A DNA stretch of 64,000 nt from Theobroma cacao (Eukaryota > Streptophyta > Magnoliopsida > Malvales > Malvaceae), in assembly GCF_000208745.1 (NCBI RefSeq), contig NC_030854.1, positions 35,049,174 through 35,113,173 on the forward strand. Direction: 5' to 3'. This document shows positions 1 through 12,130 of this stretch, piece after piece (position 1 is the stretch's first letter; each line of letters opens with the position of its first letter). The notes beneath the pieces are model-generated. The model did no database searches. It was not told the DNA's origin and saw only the letters and a program-made list of their open reading frames with translations. The translations under genes and the position numbers were made by a program.

Positions 1-534
1 GAAATATAGTGTACACCAAATATTGTGGTTAATTCCGGAGATGGATTCATTGATTTGGATTCAAACACAATATTAGCAGGAGACAAATGATAGTTTTTTA
101 GTTCAATTGTTGACCAGGTGGGTTAGCTTTGTTCATTTTCTATGCCTTTCCTACAGGGTCATTTTTTCTTCCTCGAGGCTGATGTCTACTGGACTTTTGT
201 TAGTCTGCACAGTAGTTAGTTTGTTGCTTGTTTAAGGGCTCCTTCCAGGATACCGTTTGCATATGCAAACACAAATGCGAATGAACAGGGTAACCTCGCC
301 CCCCTACTAGTTCAAATAATGCGTTAGGCCATTGGAAATGGAAAAACTTGTCAAGGTATTAGGATGATATGGTTGTAACTTGTAATGCAATTTCAAATAT
401 TGGTTGATATTAAGTTACAAGTTAACTACACTAGCCAAAGCCTAATTTTGAAGTTGCTTCCTCCTTGTTTTAGGTAATTTACTTAGGATGATTAAAATGG
501 AGATAAATCAAGAATCTAACATATATGAAGGGTT
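1..534. other. Truncated start of a repeat unit
   Basis: No gene seen. Bases from about 300 to 530 (AGTTCAAATAATGCGTTAG onward) match 24545-24800, and bases 10-60 resemble the GGATTCAT module at 9220 and 26670. The window therefore opens inside a copy of the duplicated unit. Confidence 0.5.
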
Positions 535-735
535 CTCTTAGTTGTGCTGCTTTGTTTGTTGGATGCTTGAGGTTTGAGAATGGACTTTCTCTGCAGGTGG
601 AATGAAGGGGAAATGCCTGATTTTCTGGGGAAACTCAATCAAAATTTTGGTAAGGCTCTCCCCTGAAATCTCAACCATATATGATGCATTGCGAAAGATA
701 GGAACCATGATATACAGGCTTAAGCTAACTAAAAG
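535..735 (+). repeat. Module M1 copy 1
   Basis: About 190 bp containing TTGGATGCTTGAGG and TTTGAGAATGG, then GGGGAAACT and CCTGAAATCTCAACC. The same block recurs near 3935, 8000, 9530, 20400, 22960, 25195 and 26980. Some copies keep an open antisense frame (KVHSQTSSIQQ here). Origin unknown. Confidence 0.65.
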
Positions 736-1299
736 AATTAGATTCATGACCATGTATACCCTGAGTTGAGTGAATTGCCAAGACAGAAAAGGTTTATGTG
801 TTTGGGATAATCATCGCTAGTTTGATTTGTCTGACTGTTGGAGAAAAGGCCGAAAGGTGGCTTAGAAAATTGGGGATGAAGAGATGGTCATCAAACAACA
901 GAAAACAATTTGGCAAGGGCCTAGACTAAATCATAAGAGGAGAAAATTCTTTAGTTAGTTCAATAAAAGCATCAACCAAATGGGCATGTTTGACCTATAG
1001 TGGGAAATGAATACTTTGTGTTTGTATGGGTTTTACACAGCCCTTTGCATTCACCCTATTCCCCCATCTATCCATTAGGAATTGAATACTATGTGTAATA
1101 AATTCAAATTAAAAAACAATATCATTTGTATATTCTTTTTTTCATTTTTTTAATGTTCCAAATTGATATGTTTCCTGTTTTAAAAACTTTAATGTTCTTA
1201 ATTTTTGGGGTAAACTACCCCCACCTTCTAAGTTTTAATTGAAATTTCAAGTGGATCCATTAGTTGTTTTTTTTTTATATAATTGGAGGAGGGGAGAGA
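736..1299. other. Intergenic, no feature
   Basis: AT-rich sequence without credible coding potential or recognisable repeat. Confidence 0.5.
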
Positions 1300-1790
1300 G
1301 TGGATCAATTAGTTTTTGAAATAGACACTTTGTCCAAAAAATACAAACACCGTTAATAAAGATTAAGAAAAACCTAAAATACCTTTTCTTTTTGTATTAA
1401 TTAAAAAAATTATTATCATATTTTTTAAAAAAATTAAAAAAAAAAAGTATCGATTGATGCTCCCCAATTCCCCAAGAAAGGGGAGCCCAATGCTCCCTTG
1501 GGGAGCCTCAATCATGCTCCCCTTAGGAAGCACCAAATCTGGTGCTCTCTTGGAAGTCCTGATCTAGCTTCCCATCTAGAGAGGGTTTTTTTTTAATTAA
1601 TAAAATTATATAATAATAATTTTAAAAATTAATTAAAGATAAAATTTTATTTTTACCCTTGTCAAGTCATAAATTGAGGAAAAATACTAACGATTATCTA
1701 ACGGTTGGATTTAAGTGTTTACCAAAAAATATTTTTTTGAGACGAAATGTTTATTTTAAAAATTAATAAATATCTGTATAATTTCAATAA
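1300..1790. mobile_element. Foldback (MITE-like) element with GC-rich core
   Basis: The left arm from about 1308 (AATTAGTTTTTGAAATAGAC) and the reverse complement of the right arm ending about 1777 (AATTAATTTTTAAAATAAAC) are similar for about 35 bases. The centre (1455-1590) has several short self-complementary GC-rich blocks built on GCTCCCC/GGGGAGC. No clear target-site duplication was found. Confidence 0.45.
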
Positions 1791-2296
1791 AAATTTAAAA
1801 ATAAAGATATTTTACTTTAATTTTTTATATTTTAAATAATTATTTCATGATTTCTTTTTACTTTTTGATATTAAAAAGCATAGAACGTTGATTTTATAAA
1901 AAATTAAAATTTTTATATAAAATATTACTAAAATCAATATTTTTTTCTCAATATCGACCAGAGAGAGAGATTGCATTCACATTCGCTTTGTTGAGGAGAG
2001 ACAGAATTGATTTTTGTTCTCTTGAAAATGCATGGAGAAATGGTTTTTATATAAAATGAATCTTTGATTGATGTCAGTCAAAGAGTTTCTTAAAGTGTCC
2101 TACTGCAATCAAGATTCAAAGTATTGCGTCAGGCTTACGTCTTGCCCACCTGTCCCTCCTTTAGATACTATTGTCCCCCCTCTCTCCGAGCCCCTGCCAT
2201 CCTCAAAGGCAACACATTTTCTTCTTTTTCTTTCCTTACATTACGTAGCTCTGTTATTCCAACTGTCTGTTATTCTGTTTCCTAAATCTTTCTGGC
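1791..2296 (+). promoter_or_regulatory. Upstream region of gene A
   Basis: AT-rich, then a pyrimidine-rich leader (about 2150-2290) matching the leaders of C and F (TAGCTCTGTTATT before the ATG). No unambiguous TATA box. Confidence 0.4.
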
Positions 2297-3195
2297 ATGG
2301 TCAGCTTCCTATCTCTATGATTTCAATTTCAGTACTTGTTTTCTCAAATTTCATTTGCCAAAATACAAGTACGCTTATCCAAATTAAGCTAAAACTTTTA
2401 CAAATTCGAAGCTTTTCTGGTGAAATTAAACTCATTTTATACTTGGTGGCATTTGGTAGCACAGGCGGTGCGGTTGAGGCTCCTCACCGCCCTTACCCTG
2501 ATTTTCTCTATTTAATTTTACTGTTTTTTTTAATAGAATCTGTTCAAACAGGATGCAGGAAATTACCTTGAGGCGATCGCTATGCGAGTTGCATTGGAAT
2601 GGGAGAGAGAAAAGACCAGTGTTATGAGAGAGTCGTTGAGAGATGATGAAGTTGCACTTCTAGAGAAGGCGCTAGAACACTCAATGCTAATGGGAAAGAA
2701 GGAGGAAACGCTTGCAGAGATAGAATTACGGGAAAAACTGATTGACGATTTCATGGTTTTTGTTGGAGCTGTTGAGAATAACGATGTCGAGATTGCTCAG
2801 ACTTTTGATGAGAAAGCTATGATGGACGCTATTTTTGCTATGCTGAACAGTGATGGCAACTCTGGCGGGAACGGTGAAGGACTTGGCGGCGCTTACGGTA
2901 AAGAAAAGAAAAAAGTTTCTGCAATATTTTCATAATCGGAAAGTTACTTCCGTTTGACCGGTTGAACTGACTGGATTGAAAAAAAAAAACACACGTTGGA
3001 TCCGGAACTAAACATTAAACCGGTTGTGTGGTGATAACTCTGTTTTTGGAATTCGCTAACTGTTTTACGGTTGTTGTTGGTGCAGGCGGGCATAACGACC
3101 TTGATGTCGCTATTGAAGGAACAGGGCGTGACGGCGGTGAAGGCAGCAAAGCTGGTGGAGAGGGCGGCAGTTGCAACGGTGACCACCGTAAGTAG
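2297..3195 (+). CDS. Gene A: small coiled-coil/Gly-rich protein, tandem family member (3 coding exons, 152 aa)
   Basis: Family not recognised. Coding exons by my reading: 2297-2299 (ATG only), 2552-2897, 3086-3195 (stop TAG 3193-3195); introns of 252 and 188 bp with GT/AG borders. Residues 1-70 are charged and helix-prone with heptad-like Leu/Met spacing (ALEWEREKT; LLEKALEHSMLMGKK), suggesting a coiled coil. Then come the family core LIDDF and EIAQTFDEKAMMDAI, followed by a Gly/Asn-rich tail that continues through exon 3 (DGGEGSKAGGEGG). No signal peptide or membrane segment is visible. The start is placed in exon 1 because C and F share the same exon layout and paralog C has GTG where A has an internal ATG (2582). 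Exon 2 and exon 3 lengths equal those of C and F exactly, although flanks differ by many indels. Function, partners and location are unknown; expression is not shown by the sequence. Confidence 0.72.
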
Positions 3196-3930
3196 GGTCG
3201 TTGGTGCAAATGGCGGCAGTTGCGATGGTGACAACCGTCAGTTGGGTCATTGGTTATTCGTGGGTAATGGAGAACTGGTTTTTAATGATCTGTTTTTGTA
3301 ATAATTATGAGTAACTTGTTTTCAGATACCTATACTTGGCTTTGTGCTGATAAAACTTGGATTTCTTGAAGTGCGTTAAAGGAATGTTTTGTGTGGATTT
3401 AATTCAATAAATTTCTGCTGGAAAGTGATTGAAATATGAATTAATGTTGTATTTTCCCTTAAGATTTGACTTTATTTACTGAAATATTAGAATACAATTG
3501 ATATTTATTTGGGTATATTCCATTTAAGTGAATACCCAGGAAAGTATTTAATAGAGAAACCTATGTTAAATAATTAAACTGTTAAGTATAGGCTTTGATG
3601 AGATTATGAACAAGTTGGAGATGTATTTTTTGTGTGTTCATTGGTGTGAAAAGGATACAAAACTCATGATTTTTTTTTTTCTTTTGCTAGTTCAGTAAAT
3701 TTATTAAGCAGTTATGAGGTTGCTCTGTGCTGGAAAAACTTGACAAATATGAGAGATTAAATGATTATAAGGACAAATTCAGACATGGGTTCACATTATC
3801 TACTCTAGGCAACTATTCTGAATGGAAACAGACTACTACATTATTACTATATAGAGTTACTTTTGACATTTTAACTATATGATCAGGCCAGATGATTACA
3901 ACCTTTGTGATTGCTTGAACTGAAAATGGA
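3196..3930 (+). repeat. Module M2 (post-gene module) copy in unit A
   Basis: Contains GTGCTGATAAAACTTGG, TTTCTTGAAGTGCGTTAAAG and GAAAGTGATTGAAA. It matches 22085-23000, with parts at 10335, 30880, 45120, 53340 and 58580. Probably the 3' flank of the ancestral gene unit. No coding region seen. Confidence 0.6.
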
Positions 3931-3934
3931 AAAT

Positions 3935-4085
3935 TTCTTGGATGCTTGAGGTTTGAGAATGGATTTTCTTTTCGGGTACAATATGAGGAAATGTCCAATT
4001 TTCAGGGGAAAATTTCGAAATGCCTATCCCTAGAATCTTGCCCATGTGAGATAGATACCAAACGATAGGAAGTACTAGAATATAT
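3935..4085 (+). repeat. Module M1 copy 2
   Basis: TTGGATGCTTGAGG followed by TTTGAGAATGG; matches the copy at 22960-23110 closely. Confidence 0.6.
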
Positions 4086-4189
4086 CTAGGAAAAAGAATT
4101 TAAACTCATGACCATTTATAACCTAAGGGTTTATTGTGTTTGAGTTAATGGGGCCCCAATCTATTTTTTCAGTCAACAGTAATAATGGG

Positions 4190-5055
4190 CAATACAAAGA
4201 CTTGTATAATGCAAATTGTCCTAATTTTGGTGAAATTAGAATTCTATCTGTTCTACTTCTCCTCTCATCCCCTCAAAACATGTAAATCTCTTTCCTTTAA
4301 ACGAAGATTTACAAACTCCCCTTCTTCAATAAACCTATTGTGCTCTTCCACAAATGTTCTCACACAATGCTGTCTCTCAGTGTCTTTTTAATTCTCATTT
4401 CTCCATCTTAGCCTTTAATAGCATCTCTATTCTATTTTTCCTAACTACCCTTTTCACAATCTCTCTTTTTGTATCACTCCCCGACACCAAACATTCCAAG
4501 ACAATAAATCTCAAACTTCCCTACAATTGTATAATTCCTTACTTTAGCCGTCCATCACAATCTCCTTATCTGCTTCCTTCTTTTTCTTGTCCCTTCTCTG
4601 TTTCTCTGTTTTAGGCTTTTTTTTTCTTTTCTTTTTTTTAATGGGTTTGTGAACCTTCTATTTTTAATTCAATTCAAGCTGAAATAATTGGGTTGCTTTA
4701 ATATTTAGGCAATTTTTTTTGGGAAAGCATTTAGTCTACCGAACTGTTTGAAATAGGTGCCTTTTTTATCACAATATTGTTGCCTTCATATTAAAATTTT
4801 AACTCAAAAACCTCAAACGCTTTAGGAAAGACAATATAGTGAATGCCCAAGCTACAATGCAACTAGAAAGCTACTGTGGGTGGACCTTTCCTCTTAAAAA
4901 AATTAATTTAATATCATGTGAGTCCATGAATAACTTACGTATTAAATATTAAATTAAATTGATAAGAATAAATCTACACTTGATCAAAGAAGAATGGTGT
5001 TATAATTATTTGAAACAAAACATAGTTTCTTTTACGGATTCATCCAGGACTAGTC
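4190..5055. other. Insertion specific to unit A, CT-rich
   Basis: Unit B runs almost directly from the GGGCCCCAATCTATT region (23190) to GGCATTAAAAAGG (23265); unit A has about 0.85 kb of unrelated pyrimidine-rich DNA between these anchors. Short open frames here have no recognisable product. The element type is unknown. Confidence 0.4.
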
Positions 5056-5974
5056 ACCAAACATCATGCCTGTCTTTAGGCATTAAAAAGACACGAAGTT
5101 TTCCCAACCAAGGGCAAATAATAAAGAGAGGACCAGGTCAACAACTTTCTTTTTGCCACATTATAGTCTTTGTGCCTTTGCCTCGAAAGAGAAAAGCAAG
5201 TCTCAAGCGTTTGATCCAAATATCATATGCAACTTGCACTCACAGCATCACATGCTTACATTCTTAGTAATCTAAAGAAGAAAAAAAAACTCAAAAGTTA
5301 AAGTTTGGTTGGGTCCCATTTGTAGACTGAAAAGTATTGCCTATACTTTTCTGCTTTGGACAAACACCTAATCAAACCCAAAGAATAATAAAGTGAAATT
5401 AGTAAACAGGAAATATGTTATAACCCGTCCTATTGCCTTGTTTAAGCTGAGATTTATATATATATATAATATAAGTTGTTGATTGCTAGACTCAAACTAA
5501 TTTGGCGAATATTTAATTTTTTGTATGATATTTTTAGTTTAAATATTGAATTATTATGATTATTATTATTATTATTATATCAAATACAATCTTTTAAAAA
5601 TATTTTAAATTCATCAATTTCGTCAATTATTATTAAATTTTGATGAAATCTATGACTTCAACACCGCAATGGCATTCATGTGACTTTTCACATGACAAAA
5701 ATAATTGGGTTTGGACACTGGAATATTCAAGTGGGAAAAAAAAAGATTAAAATAAAATTCATATTTTCAGAATTTAGATCTTGTAAATGTTCCAGGTGAT
5801 TAGACATATCTATCATATGTCTTGGTTGTACTAATAGTCCGTCTTTTTCTATGCCTAAAGGACACGTTATATATAATATATATTCCATTATTTAATAATA
5901 ATTCAATAAAGATTAGAAAACCCTTTTTGTCTGGTAATATATAAATGGTTACCTATTAATAAAAATTCCTTTGG
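5056..5974 (+). repeat. Unit flank shared with 23240-24355
   Basis: Collinear with the B unit (AAAGTTTGG, GGGTCCCATTT, then ATTTTTAGTTTAAATATTG). AT-rich, with short TA and TTA repeats (5455-5475, 5555-5580). No gene. Confidence 0.55.
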
Positions 5975-6110
5975 CCCATCTGATTCCTTGCATGCCACCT
6001 TAAATACCAACTTGTCTTCTTTTTCTTTCGGTGTCCGACATAGCTCTGCTAATTGCAAGTTCTGTTACATTTTTTGCTGATTTTAATGGGTTTCTGTTTG
6101 CTCCTTTTTT
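5975..6110 (+). pseudogene. Relic of a family promoter/first exon
   Basis: TGATTCCTTGCATG, then TCCGACATAGCTCTGCT and TTTTGCTGATTTTAATGGG parallel the leader and start region of genes A, C and F. At the aligned start the sequence is ATGGGTTTC, so the GT directly after ATG is lost, and no exon 2 follows. Confidence 0.45.
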
Positions 6111-6174
6111 TTTCCCCTTTTTTAAGAACTTCTTTATGCTTCTAATGTGAAAAGCAAGAAAATTCATCATTTAT

Positions 6175-6795
6175 AATATTTATCATTATCTTAAGATGCA
6201 GTATGATATTAGTAAAAAATAATATGTATTTATAATTATATTGTATTTAATTAAATATCAAAATATATCGTACGATACGTGATATGTATTTTACAATACG
6301 AAAACATATCATATGATACCATTGATACAATTTTTATAAATTTATATTTTATTAATTATTAAAAATTTTAATTTTTTATTATTTTTTAACTTGAAATATG
6401 AAAAATTATATTTTATGAGTTTTAATTTTTTAAAAAAATAAAAAAAATTGAATTTCTTTTTAATTTAACATGATAAATGTTTTTTAATTTTTGATTAAAA
6501 AAGTAATATGATAAAATGTATATTTTATTTAAAAATATATATTACCAAAGAATATGTTGAACGTGTAAATTAAAAAAATAATTATTTTTTCCATTTACAT
6601 TTTATAATCTTTATTTTGTTAACAAAATAATATTTTTTAATTTTTTTCTTTATTTTACATAAATAAATATTATTTATAATTAATTTAAAAATATTTTATC
6701 ATATCTTATAATACGATACAATACAATATTGATATTAAAAAATAAAAATTTCGATACATGATATGTATTTCAATTCAACAACTAAGTGATTTTTA
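6175..6795. mobile_element. AT-rich insertion with terminal GATACATGATATGTATT-type motifs
   Basis: Absent from the matching place in unit B (about 24530). Both ends carry related motifs (CGATACGTGATATGTATTT near 6270, CGATACATGATATGTATTT near 6752). Probably a small non-autonomous element; type not determined. Confidence 0.4.
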
Positions 6796-6799
6796 TCTT

Positions 6800-7990
6800 T
6801 AGTTAAGTTCAAGTAATGCATTACGCCATTAGGTGTTTTATTAGCGATAAGAGGTACCTCTAATATAATAGCATTTTCTTCGATTTGCCATTGGGGAAGA
6901 CGTGTCCAACTGCCAAAATGGTCCACCCTATTAACTGCTTATAATTTATAAATTCCACAGGAAATCATTCTTATCGCATTAGCTTTCTTCTTCAAGAGTG
7001 GCTGCCGCCCTCAGTAGGGGTTTTATGGGTTTTGGTCAAAGTTGTGATTTAATTAGCCATATTGTGGATTATGTTCTGTTGTTGGAGAGTTTAATTTACT
7101 ATCATGGGTGCAATGACGTAATTAATTAATAATGAAATCCTATTAAGTTAAAATATATAGCTCCATTTATGAAAATTTTAAATTCCGTTACCATGCATAT
7201 ACAGTAAATTAACCCTTAAACTTGCATCTCTCTTATTTTATTAATCAAATTTCAATTTTACCATTGACAATGATTAATTTGTCAAATTAATTGAATTGTA
7301 TCAGTTATTGTTATGTCAATGAAATCTATTAAAAAAAACGTATAGATGAAATGGCATGGCATCCACCTAAGTTGTCATGTCATTTCGGATATCTCATGGG
7401 GACCATGTATTTTGTATTCGTCATATCAAATATTGTTGATGGATTATATGTTTTTGGGAAGAGTGGACAATCGGACATATAGTGTGACAACAACCCTGCA
7501 TTTGGTAGGAATTGGAATTTAATACTACTAGTAATTAAAGTCAGAAAACGGGATAAGTTCAGTTGGCACTGAAATTTATCCCTTCCAAATGAGAGCGGAC
7601 CACTCATGCTTCCATTGGTTATCAATGTCGTTTCACGAAAGCAATTTCGATTGAAATTTTATTACTACAAATTGTGTGGATGGATTCATTGTGGGGGCCA
7701 TGGGGTCCCCTTTAATCCTAGAAGAAAAGGATTCGTAGTATTAGTAGATGACAAATATTTTGTGTGTGTAGACATTGAAGGCTTGTTTTGAGCGTGCCTA
7801 TGAATATTTAATTGATTGCCACGTGTCATGCTTAGTTGGTTAATATTTGACCTTCAATTGGGTTGGTTAGATTTTCAATTGAGGCATGCAATTGGGTATT
7901 GCTTGCCTCGGCTATTGATTGACTTGGTTAAGGATTTGAGGTAATTTACTGAGGATGGTTAATTATGAACATGACATGTAGAAAAGGGTT
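6800..7990 (+). repeat. Unit flank, partly shared with 24820-25195
   Basis: 6840-7200 is collinear with 24830-25190 (TCTAATATAATAG, TTTTCTTCGAT). 7200-7990 has no match in unit B and no convincing gene; it contains a GGATTCATTGTGGGGGC block like those at 9220 and 26670. Confidence 0.45.
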
Positions 7991-7999
7991 ATATGAGTT

Positions 8000-8145
8000 A
8001 TGCTGCTTAATTTGTTGGATGCTTTGAGGTTTGAGAATGGATTTTCTTGGTAGGTGCAATAAAGGGGAAAGGTCTGAGTTTCTGGGGAAACTTTGTCAAA
8101 ATTTTGGTAGGACCCTCCCCTGTAATCTCAACCATATATGATATT
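8000..8145 (+). repeat. Module M1 copy 3
   Basis: TTTGAGAATGGATTTTCTTG, GGGGAAACTTTGTC and CCCCTGTAATCTCAACC; matches 25195-25345. Confidence 0.6.
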
Positions 8146-9529
8146 AATTAATGTTGAAATATATAGCATTAATCTTAGATATAAGCCTTTGTTTCCAAAA
8201 TGTTAAAAAATAAGTTTTATAATTTGTCTCTCTTACCATCCTTACTTTTCCTGAAATAGGACATAAGAGTATATAATTAAATACAAATGTGTTTAATTTT
8301 CGCATACATAAAACAAACTATATGCTTCCATTAAAAAGTTATAATAGTGTAATAGTTTCAAATGAAAAAACAATATTGTCATAGGAACTTTAGCTACTTT
8401 ATACTCCCTCTTTATCATTTTTTTTAAATGTTCCAAATTGTTATTTCTCTTTTTTCAAAAACTTATTATTCTTAATTCTTTTTTATTTCAATTTTTTTTC
8501 ATGATTTTTTGTCCTATTTGATTTTTTTTCCAAATTGTTATTTTTGTTTTTTCAAAAATTTAATATTCTTAATTCTTTTTTATTGTAATTTTTTTCATGA
8601 TTTTTTTCTTATTTGATTTTTTTAATTCAAGAAAAAAAATTCAAACTTCATATTTTAAGTAAAAAGATCATACATTAACCAATAAACCAAATTATTGGGT
8701 ACTTTTTCTTATATGATGTTAAGAAGCATAGAACATTAATTTTATAAAAATTAAATTTATATAAAAATACACTAAAATCAACAATTTTTTCTTAAATTCG
8801 GTGAATATCAATTATGAATAAAAAAGTAATGTTAGTTGCCATGCAAACTTTTGTTTAAATTAGGGAGATTCCTTTTTAACCACATTTACATATGGGAGAG
8901 AGAATGTCCCGATTCCCAAAATGATGTTAGTTCTCCACTTCTTTTTGACATTTCTCTTTACTGACCAGAGAGCAAGAGATATTGCATTATCCTTTCCTAA
9001 ATCTTGTCATTTAAGGCTAATGTCCCCCATGTGTTACTTCTTGACTTTTGTTTATATGACATTTCTCTTTGCTGACAAGAGAGAGAAACTCTTTTGATTT
9101 TCTTTTCCGAAGGACTTTGTTTCTTTTTTGCTATCATCCAATAATGTGTGTGGATCCCTAATGCTTTCTTTAGTTGTCAAATCTTTTCACATATATGTAC
9201 TGAATAAATTGGGTGGTCCATGCCGGAGACTGATGGATTCATCCTGGGGGCAATGGGCTCTAACGCAATCCAACCAAAAGAAATAAAGATTAATAGTATT
9301 AGTAGTAGACATTTTTTGTGTGTGTAGACATTGAAGGCTTGTTTTTTGTGTAGGTAAAAATATTCTACAAGTTGCCTCTGGAACAATTGGGGGTTGATTA
9401 TTAAAATAAAAATACAGCTTTATTAGTAGCAGCAAGTCGGCGTTTGTGGACATGGGATAGTGTAGGATTGGCTTTTAATTGATGATGTGTTTCAAGACAA
9501 GTTACTTTCTTAATGCTTGACTTACTCTA
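8146..9529 (+). repeat. Unit flank shared with 25345-26960 and in part 54390-55400
   Basis: AT-rich. Includes CATAGAACATTA, the AGAGAATGTCCCGATTCC block (8900) and the CATATATGTACTG-GGATTCATC block (9190-9270). No coding region is supported. Confidence 0.5.
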
Positions 9530-10080
9530 TCAAAATTTTGATAGGGCTGTCCCCTGAAATCTCAACCATAATATAAAGGTTTAAGCGAACTAAAAGGATT
9601 AGATTCATGATCAAAAGAGAAATGTATAGCTACGCGAATTAAAGTTTCTGGGATAATGATTACTACTTTTATTATATGTCTAGACTGTTAGGGAAAAGGC
9701 CAAAAGGGTCTTAGAAAATTGAGAAGGATGAAAAGATGTAACGTCTGGACTTTTTTAGTTTTTATGACATTTCCCATGACTGACGAGAGAGAGAGAGAGA
9801 TATGCTTTTGATTTTTTTTTTTCAGAAGGATTTTGTTTCTTTTTTGGTATCCAATAATTCGAGATTACGTCCTTTGAAAAAAGAGGAAAGAAACATACAA
9901 GTAAAAGATATAAACATGATTTATTAAATTAAGAATAGAACACTTAAAACAGTAGAGGTTATTCTGAAGTATGAAAAGTGAGATCATAATCACAGAAATA
10001 GACTTTGAGTTCTGGTGGATTGCAAGAAAATTCTCTACTCTTAAAAATGTCAAGCACATGAGATTTTTCTTATTTTTTGT
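9530..10080 (+). repeat. Partial M1 and GA-rich flank shared with 27050-27510 and 56380-56700
   Basis: Partial M1 (CCCCTGAAATCTCAACC), then a (GA)n tract (about 9786-9800) and TTTTCAGAAGGATTTTG. It recurs in units B and E/F. No gene. Confidence 0.5.
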
Positions 10081-10499
10081 AATTTGCCAAATGTATGCTC
10101 TGTTTCTTTTGTTTGTTTTGGTTTCTTGAATCTGGTTTTCTGTATCATGGTGTGATTTTTTTTTTCGAAAGTTGTATGATGATGTGATTCTGGTTAAGGC
10201 TTTTTTCTTATATTGTCAGGACCATTCAGGTTTGGTCAATCCTGACCTTGCCAATTGCCATTTTTTTGTATCAGACTTCTGATACTTAATAAAAAATCTG
10301 ATATATCGAGAGAAAAAAAGTACTTGTACTTGCTTCGTGCTGATAAAACTTGGATTTATTGGAGTGCGTTTTTGCAGCAGGAAAGTGATTGAAACATAGA
10401 TACAGGTTTATTAGTAATAGCAAGTTGGTGCTTGCAGAAATGGGATAGTGTCGGAACGATTGCGTAAGAAGCTAGCAGGAACCCATCCTAATTTATTCG
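10081..10499 (+). repeat. Unit flank shared with 30640-31060
   Basis: Collinear with unit C (GCCAAATGTATGCTCTG, TCAGACTTCTGATACTTAA). No gene seen. Confidence 0.5.
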
Positions 10500-11130
10500 C
10501 TAGTACGAAGTCCATTGAAGAGAATGCCCAACAACTAGAGCTGCCCATGGAAACCTGGCCCAATTTGGCACGGGTTTAGACCAAATAATTGAAAGAGAAT
10601 CCAAGCCCGATTGAGAAGTGCCTTTTGACAGTAGAACAAATAAAAAACTCGTACTTGGGGTCCCGCGTGAACAAAACGACAAATGCTTGCCGCTCCTTAG
10701 TCAAAGAAACAAGTGGTTTACAAATACGTTTCCAAACCTTTCGTGCCTATAAATAGAGCCAAATGTTTTGCATCCTTGCCACTTCCTCCCTAGTGAGAAC
10801 GCCTTATTTCTGTCTCCCTTGTTATTAGGATTAGAACAGGCCATCAAGCTCAATTCTTTCTCAGATGTTGAGAAAGGAGTGCTTCTTTTTTTCTTCTTTT
10901 TTCCAGGAGAAGTTTTGGTGTTGATTTGATCCAAGGGTTAGTTTGTCGCAGTTGTGTTGAGCTGAACCTGGGTGTTCAATTATCAGCTCGTTGCTTCAAT
11001 AGCAGCCTGCCTGATCAGTTCGATCAAGCCATTAGGTTCAATTTTTTTTGTTGGGATGAGCAGATATTTACAAGCCTAGATCATTCATAATATTTCTCGA
11101 TCTAACACTATTAACTCATCATTTCACAAT
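10500..11130 (+). promoter_or_regulatory. Module M3 copy A: TATA-containing conserved module
   Basis: One of four copies. A TGGCCCAAT motif (10557) lies about 190 bp before a canonical TATA box (TATAAATA, 10748-10755). The following about 380 bp are conserved in all four copies (AACAGGCCATCAAGCTCAA, TGATCCAAGGGTTAG, AGTTCGATCAAGCCATT) but have no shared reading frame. It could be the promoter and 5' part of a non-coding transcript or of a lost second gene. Confidence 0.5.
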
Positions 11131-11739
11131 AGGTCCTATGTTCAGTGATGCTACCAAAATCTTGTGAGTAACTGGCTCATTTTAGGCTTCTTTATATGTA
11201 TAAAGCTGTTTATTGAGCCTTGATATATATATATATATAGGTACACTTTTGATCAATTTTAAGGCCAAGCAAAGTAGCCAATTAAAGAATTGCCATAGGC
11301 ACCCATCTATCCCTGCATGCATTTTGCAATTTAAAACATTAATATTCCCTCCATCTTCTTTGTTTTTAAACACCTAATGTTTTTATTTTTATTTGTTATA
11401 TTGATGAGTTTTATGATTATTTTTTTTTAATTTTTTAAGTCTTAAAAACTATGAATTCTTTTTTTAATTTTAAAATAAAACCATTAAAATGAAATGTTTC
11501 CTAACCTACCTAATAAGTTAAACATATAAAAGAGAAAATGACAAATATGATAAGAAATCAAACAATTTCGTTCAATAATTAGAAAGTCTTAAAATTATAA
11601 AAAATCTTTTTGTTCTTCCTTTAAGGATAGATTAGAACCTAAAAAACAGAAAGAAAGAAAGAAAGAACAAAGGGAGAAAAACCAAGGAATTCATCGTGGA
11701 AAGTTTGTGTGAAACCGAGAGAAATTAATGAACCAGAAA
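11131..11739. other. AT-rich spacer
   Basis: (TA)n tract near 11223-11240 and A/T-rich DNA matching 31760-32150 and 46200-46560 in part. No gene. Confidence 0.45.
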
Positions 11740-12130
11740 ATTAGAGTTGGCTGCAGAGTAGGCTTTCGGTTCAGTTGGACGGCATTTTCCTTGAGCATCC
11801 TAACAGAGCATGTCATTTACGATTACTCATGAGGTTGGTAATAATCGCCTATCTATCTGGGAAGCAATCGCTCGATTGCGGTAAAATCGTGCAAGCATTG
11901 GCCCCATAGACGGGCGACTATATTAGCAAAAGCAATTACTCCATTTGCTTGACTTTTCTGAAGATGCATGTGCATTGTTTTGCTCCATTTTGTCTACCAT
12001 GTGCCTTCTGTCAATCTTTTCTCGATTTCACTTCATTTTTTCTTCTCGAAAGTCTTGGTCGGTGGCATATTTTGACCGATGACAGCTGGTCGGTGGTCTT
12101 ATGCAAATTTTTCTACAAGCAAATCGTACA
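11740..12130 (+). ncRNA. Module M4 copy A: conserved hairpin-forming block (candidate structured RNA)
   Basis: The core 11860-11945 holds GAAGCAATCGCTCGATT and, after a short loop, GCATTGGCCCC, which can pair (CAAT with ATTG; G/C-rich outer arms). It is followed by ATAGACGGGCGACTAT (ATAG/CTAT). The four copies are better conserved here than their flanks. No homology to a known RNA family was recognised, so the ncRNA label is a hypothesis. Confidence 0.3.

Noticed and set aside
2068..2571. Long + frame covering the leader and intron 1 of gene A
   Set aside because: Runs through the proposed intron in another frame, ends at the exon 2 start, and is not conserved in C or F.
11820..11945. M4 as a tRNA or a known snoRNA
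   Set aside because: No tRNA A/B boxes with proper spacing, no clear C/D boxes and no H/ACA hinge pattern.
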